DNA from: Streptomyces sp. WZ-12 | GTDB lineage: Bacteria > Actinomycetota > Actinomycetes > Streptomycetales > Streptomycetaceae | DNA: 64,000 nucleotides | Assembly (NCBI RefSeq): GCF_028898845.1 | Contig: NZ_CP118574.1 | Coordinates: forward strand, 7,179,001 to 7,243,000 | Direction of reading: 5' to 3' | Part shown: piece after piece, positions 59,080-64,000 of the stretch | Layout: each line of letters opens with the position of its first letter | Position numbering within the stretch: position 1 is the first letter of the stretch | Made by a program: the position numbers and the translations under genes | The notes under the pieces: generated by a model | Databases searched by the model: none | What the model saw: only the letters and a program-made list of their open reading frames with translations | Told to the model about the DNA's origin: nothing

Positions 59080-59725
59080 TCCCACGTTTTTGGCTCGGCT
59101 TCCCACGTGGTTGGCTTTCCCGCCGCGCGGGTTGCTGTTCTTAGCGCCTTGCGGCGCTGGCCTGTTGTCCGCTGCCGGTCCGCTGCGCGGGGCGGGCCGA
59201 CGTGTCCGCTGCGCGGGGCTTTTGGGGTGCGGTGACGGGCCTGCGGGGCGGGCATGCCAGACTGCTTCGCTTTACGTCTGGCACACCCGCCCCTCCGGCC
59301 CGTCCCCTCCCGTTGGGGGTGGGTGAAAACGGTGGGTGCCACGTTCTGCCGGTGGGTCAACTCGGGCCGTTGGGTTGGGTGGTGGCCGTCAGATGACGGG
59401 TACGTGTGAGCCTGAGTGGTGACCGTAAGAGGACAGGTGGCCCAAGCAACCGGGCGGTGACTGTCAGCGGACCACAGTGGCCAGCCCCATCTCAGAGAAT
59501 TCCACCCACCCAACGGGAGGGGACGGGCCGGAGGGGGTGGTGTGCCAGACGTAAAGCGAAGCAGTCTGGCATGCCGCCCCCGGAGGCCCGTCACCGCACC
59601 CCGACAGCCCCGCGCAGCGGACAACAACTCCACCCGTCCCGCGCAGCGGATCGGCCCGCCGCAGGCGCCACGGCGGGAAAGCCACCAACGTGGGCAGCAA
59701 GCCAAGCGCAGCGGACGGGTAACGT
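59080..59725. repeat. Large imperfect inverted repeat, MITE/REP-like
   Basis: The whole 660-base gap between pimA and the LemA-like gene is an inverted repeat. The best-matched arms are 59204-59317 and 59509-59622 (114 bases each), with weaker similarity extending to about 59085 and 59720. Inside each arm lies a small 8-bp hairpin (59255-59283 and 59543-59571; TGCCAGAC/GTCTGGCA). No open frame is convincing; the frames in both arms give the same shadow peptides. I recall the arm sequence as a dispersed Streptomyces intergenic repeat, but cannot verify this. Confidence 0.85.
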
Positions 59726-59733
59726 AACCCCGC

Positions 59734-60282
59734 GTGACAACCACGTTTATCTGGATCGCCGTTGCCATCGTCCTCGTCGGGGTCTATCTGAGTTGGACGG
59801 CGGGGCGGTTGGACCGGCTGCACGCGCGTATCGACGCGGCGCGGGCGGCGTTGGACGCGCAGTTGTTGCGGCGGGCGTCGGTCGCGCAGGAGGTGGGGAC
59901 CTCGGGGGTGTTGGATCCGGCCGCGTCGATCGTGCTCTACCAGGCCGCGCACGAGGCCCGGCAGGCGTCGGAGGACCACCGGGAGGTCGCGGAGAGCGAG
60001 CTCAGCCAGGCGTTGCGGGCCGTCTTCGAGGACGAGGCGCAGTTGGAGGCGGTGCGGGAGGCCCCGGGTGGGGAGCACACGGTGGCGGAGCTGACGGCCG
60101 CGGTGCGGCGGGTCCCGATGGCGCGGCGGTTCCACAACGACGCCGTACGGGCCGCGCGGGCGGTGCGCCGCCACCGGGTGGTGCGGTATCTGCGGCTGGC
60201 GGGGCACGCCCCGTTTCCGATGGCCTTCGAGATGGACGATCAGCCGCCGGCCATCCTGGACGACCGTTCCGCCGGCGCCTGA
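59734..60282 (+). CDS. LemA-like membrane-anchored coiled-coil protein
   Basis: A 182-residue protein with GTG start 59734. One N-terminal helix TTFIWIAVAIVLVGVYLSW anchors it; RLHARIDAARAALDAQLLRR and RRFHNDAVRAARAVRRHR are LemA-like helical blocks. The function of LemA proteins is not known. It reads toward pdxS. Confidence 0.7.
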   Translation: MTTTFIWIAVAIVLVGVYLSWTAGRLDRLHARIDAARAALDAQLLRRASVAQEVGTSGVLDPAASIVLYQAAHEARQASEDHREVAESELSQALRAVFEDEAQLEAVREAPGGEHTVAELTAAVRRVPMARRFHNDAVRAARAVRRHRVVRYLRLAGHAPFPMAFEMDDQPPAILDDRSAGA

Positions 60283-60423
60283 CCGCACGGTGGAATTTGT
60301 GCCTCCGGTTGGTGTGACGGTCGACGCCACAAGCCACTGACCTGTAATTGGCTCTTTCCCCGAGCACCTCACCAACGGTTGTGTGGGCGCGAAGCACAAC
60401 CACCCGCACTGAGTGAGGTCATC

Positions 60424-61335
60424 GTGTCCAGCACGCCCACCACGCCCCAGAACCCCGAGACCGGAACCGCGCGCGTCAAGCGCGGCATGGCCGAGCAGCT
60501 CAAGGGCGGCGTGATCATGGACGTCGTCACGCCGGAAGAGGCGAAGATCGCCGAGGACGCCGGTGCGGTCGCCGTCATGGCCCTGGAACGGGTCCCGGCC
60601 GACATCCGCAAGGACGGCGGCGTGGCCCGTATGTCCGACCCCGACATGATCGACGGCATCATCAACGCGGTGTCCATCCCGGTCATGGCCAAGTCCCGGA
60701 TCGGCCACTTCGTCGAGGCCCAGGTCCTCCAGTCGCTCGGCGTCGACTACATCGACGAGTCCGAGGTCCTCACCCCGGCCGACGAGGTCAACCACTCCGA
60801 CAAGTGGGCCTTCACCACTCCGTTCGTCTGTGGTGCCACCAACCTGGGCGAGGCCCTGCGCCGTATTGCCGAGGGCGCCGCGATGATCCGCTCCAAGGGC
60901 GAGGCCGGCACCGGCAACGTCGTCGAGGCGGTCCGTCACCTGCGCCAGATCAAGGGCGAGATCGCCAAGCTGCGCGGCTGCGACAACAACGAGCTGTACG
61001 CCGCCGCCAAGGAGCTGCGCGCCCCGTTCGAGCTGGTCAAGGAGGTCGCCGAGCTCGGCAAGCTGCCGGTCGTGCTGTTCTCCGCCGGTGGCGTCGCCAC
61101 CCCGGCCGACGCCGCCCTGATGCGCCAGCTCGGCGCCGAGGGCGTCTTCGTCGGCTCCGGCATCTTCAAGTCCGGCGACCCGGCCAAGCGCGCCGCCGCG
61201 ATCGTCAAGGCCACCACCTTCTACGACGACCCCAAGGTCATCGCGGAGGTCTCCCGCAACCTGGGCGAGGCCATGGTCGGCATCAACTGCGACACCCTCC
61301 CCGAGGCCGAGCGCTACGCCAACCGCGGCTGGTAA
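60424..61335 (+). CDS. pdxS: Pyridoxal 5'-phosphate synthase subunit PdxS
   Basis: A 303-residue TIM-barrel enzyme with GTG start 60424. Conserved blocks include [40 protein letters not shown] and [19 protein letters not shown]. With PdxT it makes PLP from ribose 5-phosphate, glyceraldehyde 3-phosphate and glutamine-derived ammonia. It is followed by pdxT after 15 bases. Confidence 0.97.
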   Translation: MSSTPTTPQNPETGTARVKRGMAEQLKGGVIMDVVTPEEAKIAEDAGAVAVMALERVPADIRKDGGVARMSDPDMIDGIINAVSIPVMAKSRIGHFVEAQVLQSLGVDYIDESEVLTPADEVNHSDKWAFTTPFVCGATNLGEALRRIAEGAAMIRSKGEAGTGNVVEAVRHLRQIKGEIAKLRGCDNNELYAAAKELRAPFELVKEVAELGKLPVVLFSAGGVATPADAALMRQLGAEGVFVGSGIFKSGDPAKRAAAIVKATTFYDDPKVIAEVSRNLGEAMVGINCDTLPEAERYANRGW

Positions 61336-61350
61336 GGACGCAGAGACGAC

Positions 61351-61959
61351 ATGAGCACCACTCCCACCATCGGTGTGCTGGCGCTCCAGGGCGACGTCCG
61401 CGAGCACCTGAAGGCGCTCGCGGACGCCGGCTCCGAGGCGCGCCCGGTACGCCGTCCCGAGGAACTCGACGACGTCGACGGCCTGGTCATCCCGGGCGGC
61501 GAGTCCACCACCATGTCCAAACTGGCGGTCTCGTTCGGCATGTTGGAGCCGCTGCGCGCGTTCGTCCGCGCGGGCCGGCCGGTCTACGGCACCTGCGCCG
61601 GCATGATCATGGTCGCGGACAAGCTGCTGGACGGCCGGGAGGACCAGGAGACGCTCGGCGGCATCGACATGATCGTGCGCCGTAACGCCTTCGGGCGGCA
61701 GAACGAGTCGTTCGAGGCGGCCGTCGAGGTCGCCGGGATCGACGGCGGTCCCGTGGAGGGCGTCTTCATCCGGGCCCCGTGGGTCGAGTCGGTCGGCGCC
61801 TCGGCCGATGTCCTGGCGACGTACGGTGGACACACGGTGGCCGTGCGGCAGGGTAACGTCCTCGCCACGTCGTTCCATCCGGAGCTGACCGGCGACCACC
61901 GCATCCACGCGCTGTTCGTGGACATGGTGCGCGCCGTCCTCACGAAGGGCCGCGACTGA
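61351..61959 (+). CDS. pdxT: Pyridoxal 5'-phosphate synthase glutaminase subunit PdxT
   Basis: A 202-residue class I glutaminase. [28 protein letters not shown] (nucleophilic Cys) and [14 protein letters not shown] (catalytic His-x-Glu) are present. It supplies ammonia to PdxS through the complex channel. Confidence 0.97.
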   Translation: MSTTPTIGVLALQGDVREHLKALADAGSEARPVRRPEELDDVDGLVIPGGESTTMSKLAVSFGMLEPLRAFVRAGRPVYGTCAGMIMVADKLLDGREDQETLGGIDMIVRRNAFGRQNESFEAAVEVAGIDGGPVEGVFIRAPWVESVGASADVLATYGGHTVAVRQGNVLATSFHPELTGDHRIHALFVDMVRAVLTKGRD

Positions 61960-62058
61960 GCGTCCCGTGACGGGCGGAGGGGTCGGGACACCACCGCGCC
62001 GCCCGGTAGGATCTGGGGCGATCGTTTCTGAACTTGGTTACGCGAAGGAGACAGGCGG

Positions 62059-62808
62059 ATGTCCGGCCACTCTAAATGGGCTACGACGAAGCACAAGAAG
62101 GCCGTGATCGATGCCAAGCGCGGCAAGCTCTTCGCGAAGCTGATCAAGAACATCGAGGTCGCGGCGCGGATGGGCGGCGTCGACCTGGAAGGTAACCCGA
62201 CGCTCTACGACGCCGTTCAGAAGGCGAAGAAGCAGTCGGTCCCGAACAAGAACATCGACTCCGCGATCAAGCGCGGTGGCGGTCTCGAAGCCGGCGGTGC
62301 CGACTACGAGACGATCATGTACGAGGGCTACGGTCCCAACGGTGTCGCGGTCCTCATCGAGTGCCTCACCGACAACCGGAACCGCGCCGCGTCCGACGTC
62401 CGCGTCGCGATGACCCGCAACGGCGGCTCGATGGCCGACCCGGGCTCGGTGTCCTACCTCTTCAACCGCAAGGGCGTGGTGATCGTCCCCAAGGGCGAGC
62501 TGTCCGAGGACGACGTCCTGGGCGCGGTCCTGGACGCCGGTGCGGAGGAGGTCAACGACCTCGGTGAGTCCTTCGAGGTGCTCAGCGAGGCCACCGACCT
62601 GGTCGCGGTGCGCACCGCGCTCCAGGAGGCCGGCATCGACTACGACTCGGCCGAGGCCAACTTCGTCCCGACCATGCAGGTCGAGCTGGAGGAAGAGGGC
62701 GCGCGCAAGATCTTCAAGCTGATCGACGCGCTGGAGGACAGCGACGACGTGCAGAACGTCTTCGCCAACTTCGACGTGCCGGACAACGTCATGGCCTCCA
62801 TCGACTGA
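62059..62808 (+). CDS. YebC/PmpR-family protein
   Basis: A 249-residue protein starting with [20 protein letters not shown], the family signature, after AGGAGACAGG. Other blocks are [20 protein letters not shown] and [19 protein letters not shown]. YebC proteins act as DNA-binding regulators or as translation factors relieving proline stalling; which applies here is open. Confidence 0.95.
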   Translation: MSGHSKWATTKHKKAVIDAKRGKLFAKLIKNIEVAARMGGVDLEGNPTLYDAVQKAKKQSVPNKNIDSAIKRGGGLEAGGADYETIMYEGYGPNGVAVLIECLTDNRNRAASDVRVAMTRNGGSMADPGSVSYLFNRKGVVIVPKGELSEDDVLGAVLDAGAEEVNDLGESFEVLSEATDLVAVRTALQEAGIDYDSAEANFVPTMQVELEEEGARKIFKLIDALEDSDDVQNVFANFDVPDNVMASID

Positions 62809-62920
62809 CCTGGTGCGCAAGGGCGTCCGGCCGCCGCGGGGCGAGGATCGCCACGACGTGTCGGACGACGTCATGACCCAAGGCCGACGCCTGACGGGCG
62901 CGCACTGACCGGTCGTACGA

Positions 62921-62953
62921 CGGGCCGGCGGGGACACACCCCGCCGGCCCGTC
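62921..62953 (+). terminator. Terminator before ruvC
   Basis: A stem of about 12-13 bp (62921-62932 with 62941-62953) with an ACAC-type loop and a following TCGGTTTG. It ends the pdxST-yebC transcript. Confidence 0.8.
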
Positions 62954-63029
62954 GGTTTGTCAGTGGCAGCTACTAACCTGCAAGAACGTCAGGAACAGAC
63001 GACCGAACGACGGCGAGGGGCGGGGCCCG

Positions 63030-63581
63030 ATGAAGGTGCTGGGGGTGGACCCGGGGCTGACGCGCTGCGGGGTCGGCGTGGTCGACGGGGTGGCCGGACG
63101 GCCGTTGAGCATGGTCGGCGTCGGCGTGGTGCGCACTGCGGCGGATGCGGACGTCGCGCAGCGTCTGGTGCTGATCGAGCGCGGCATAGACGCGTGGCTC
63201 GATGAGCACCGGCCCGAATGCGTCGCCGTGGAGCGGGTTTTCAGCCAGCACAACGTCCGTACGGTCATGGGCACCGCCCAGGCCAGTGCGGTCGCGATGC
63301 TGTGCGCCGCCCGCCGCGGGCTGCCGGTCGCGCTGCACACCCCCAGCGAGGTCAAGGCCGCGGTCACCGGCTCAGGACGGGCCGACAAGGCGCAGGTCGG
63401 CGCGATGGTGACGCGGCTGTTGCGGCTGTCCGCGCCGCCGAAGCCGGCCGACGCCGCCGACGCCCTCGCCCTGGCCATCTGTCACATCTGGCGCGCCCCC
63501 GCGGTCAACCGCCTCCAGCAGGCCCAGGCCGCGGCCCGCCGCACCTCCGTTCCCGCTCGCACCCTGAAGGGCACCCGATGA
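63030..63581 (+). CDS. ruvC: Holliday junction endodeoxyribonuclease RuvC
   Basis: A 183-residue resolvase. The first catalytic Asp is in [17 protein letters not shown], the second acidic residue in [11 protein letters not shown], and the C-terminal pair in [13 protein letters not shown]. It cuts Holliday junctions with RuvAB. It overlaps ruvA by four bases. The prophage carries a diverged relative at 15187. Confidence 0.97.
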   Translation: MKVLGVDPGLTRCGVGVVDGVAGRPLSMVGVGVVRTAADADVAQRLVLIERGIDAWLDEHRPECVAVERVFSQHNVRTVMGTAQASAVAMLCAARRGLPVALHTPSEVKAAVTGSGRADKAQVGAMVTRLLRLSAPPKPADAADALALAICHIWRAPAVNRLQQAQAAARRTSVPARTLKGTR

Positions 63582-64000
63582 TCGCCTTTGTCTCCGGCCC
63601 GGTCGCGGGCCTCGCACCGGACAGCGCCGTCGTCGAGGTCGGCGGCATCGGCATCGCCGTCCAGTGCACGCCGAACACCCTCTCCGGCCTCCGGCTCGGC
63701 GAGCGCGCCAAGTTGGCCACCTCCCTCGTCGTCCGCGAGGACTCCCTGACCCTCTACGGCTTCGCCGACGACGACGAGCGGGGGACGTTCGAGCTGCTGC
63801 AGACCGCCAGCGGCGTCGGCCCGCGGCTGGCCCAGGCGATGCTCGCGGTGCACTCCCCGGACGCCCTGCGGCTCGCGGTGTCCACCGGCGACGAGAGGGC
63901 GCTGACGGCGGTGCCGGGCATCGGCAAGAAGGGCGCTCAGAAGCTGCTGTTGGAGCTCAAGGACCGGCTCGGCGCGCCCGTCGGCGGCGCCCGTCCGGTC
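63578..64000 (+). CDS. ruvA: Holliday junction helicase subunit RuvA, 3'-partial
   Basis: The first 141 residues are visible; the gene runs past the window edge. [20 protein letters not shown] and [20 protein letters not shown] form the N-terminal OB domain, and [20 protein letters not shown] is the helix-hairpin-helix region. It binds Holliday junctions and loads RuvB. Confidence 0.97.
   Translation, partial: MIAFVSGPVAGLAPDSAVVEVGGIGIAVQCTPNTLSGLRLGERAKLATSLVVREDSLTLYGFADDDERGTFELLQTASGVGPRLAQAMLAVHSPDALRLAVSTGDERALTAVPGIGKKGAQKLLLELKDRLGAPVGGARPV

Noticed and set aside
59464..61908. Long minus-strand open frame (814 codons) across the repeat, lemA-like, pdxS and pdxT
   Set aside because: It lies opposite well-supported genes and arises from high GC at third codon positions; the peptide has no recognised domain.

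Overview
The window is actinobacterial and almost certainly from a Streptomyces chromosome. The right half (about 33.4-64 kb) is very GC-rich and carries the sporulation gene ssgB, a PknB-type kinase, GTG/TTG starts and the conserved actinobacterial run thrS - HIT hydrolase - pgsA - PIM acyltransferase - pimA - pdxS - pdxT - yebC - ruvC - ruvA. The left half (1 to about 33.4 kb) has visibly lower GC and is the right-hand part of an integrated temperate actinophage. Its left end, including any capsid, terminase and tail genes, lies outside the window.

Prophage layout. From 1 to 8.8 kb is a replication module: DnaB-like helicase (cut by the window edge), DnaG-type primase, SNF2-type ATPase, small conserved proteins, a MerR-fold DNA-binding protein, a putative ssDNA-binding protein and a DNA polymerase I without a 5' nuclease domain. 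From 8.8 to 15.8 kb follow a B12-dependent class II ribonucleotide reductase, a RecA-like recombinase, an Hjc-like nuclease, a WhiB-like protein, a Cas4/PD-(D/E)XK-like nuclease with an overprinted downstream gene, and a RuvC-like resolvase. A SpoVS-family protein is at 15.85 kb. Seven tightly packed small proteins of unknown function fill 16.2-18.2 kb. Lysis and cell-wall functions are at 18.2-20.6 kb: amidase endolysin, two holin-like membrane proteins and a secreted LysM-Rpf protein. A Cys-rich protein and an HNH endonuclease follow.

Cargo. From 21.6 to 24.2 kb a minus-strand block encodes an APH-fold kinase, a previously uncalled 57-residue Cys/Ser-tailed peptide, a protein with a GRDP/DUF1399-like motif and a PhyH-type dioxygenase; it could be a small biosynthetic (possibly RiPP) locus. 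From 24.5 to 27.7 kb lie a WXG100-like protein, a toxin-like protein with a WXG100-like N-terminus, a probable immunity protein and another small protein. From 27.8 to 30.7 kb a translationally coupled operon encodes a nucleotidyltransferase-fold protein, a degenerate HAD-like protein, a TGT/DpdA-like protein and a zinc-finger peptide. A decayed second copy of the nucleotidyltransferase gene sits just upstream at 27.05-27.18 kb. A large serine integrase ends the element at 33.34 kb, next to the truncated 3' part of a TrmH/SpoU RNA methyltransferase gene, which is therefore the likely attachment locus.

Host region. After the trmH remnant come a degenerate array of about 27-bp repeats, a PknB-type kinase, a tRNA cluster (three Val-GAC, Cys-GCA, Gly-GCC), pabB/pabC-like genes, a double GNAT acetyltransferase, a DsbA-like protein, a CGNR regulator, ssgB and two tRNA-Val(CAC) genes around an SRPBCC protein. 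Then follow a DEDDh exonuclease, two conserved hypotheticals, thrS, the HIT protein, a deacetylase-like lipoprotein with an altered metal motif, a YncE-like beta-propeller lipoprotein, a membrane protein and an EF-G2-like factor. The phosphatidylinositol/PIM genes, a large inverted-repeat element (59.08-59.72 kb), a LemA-like protein, the PLP synthase pair, yebC and ruvCA complete the window.
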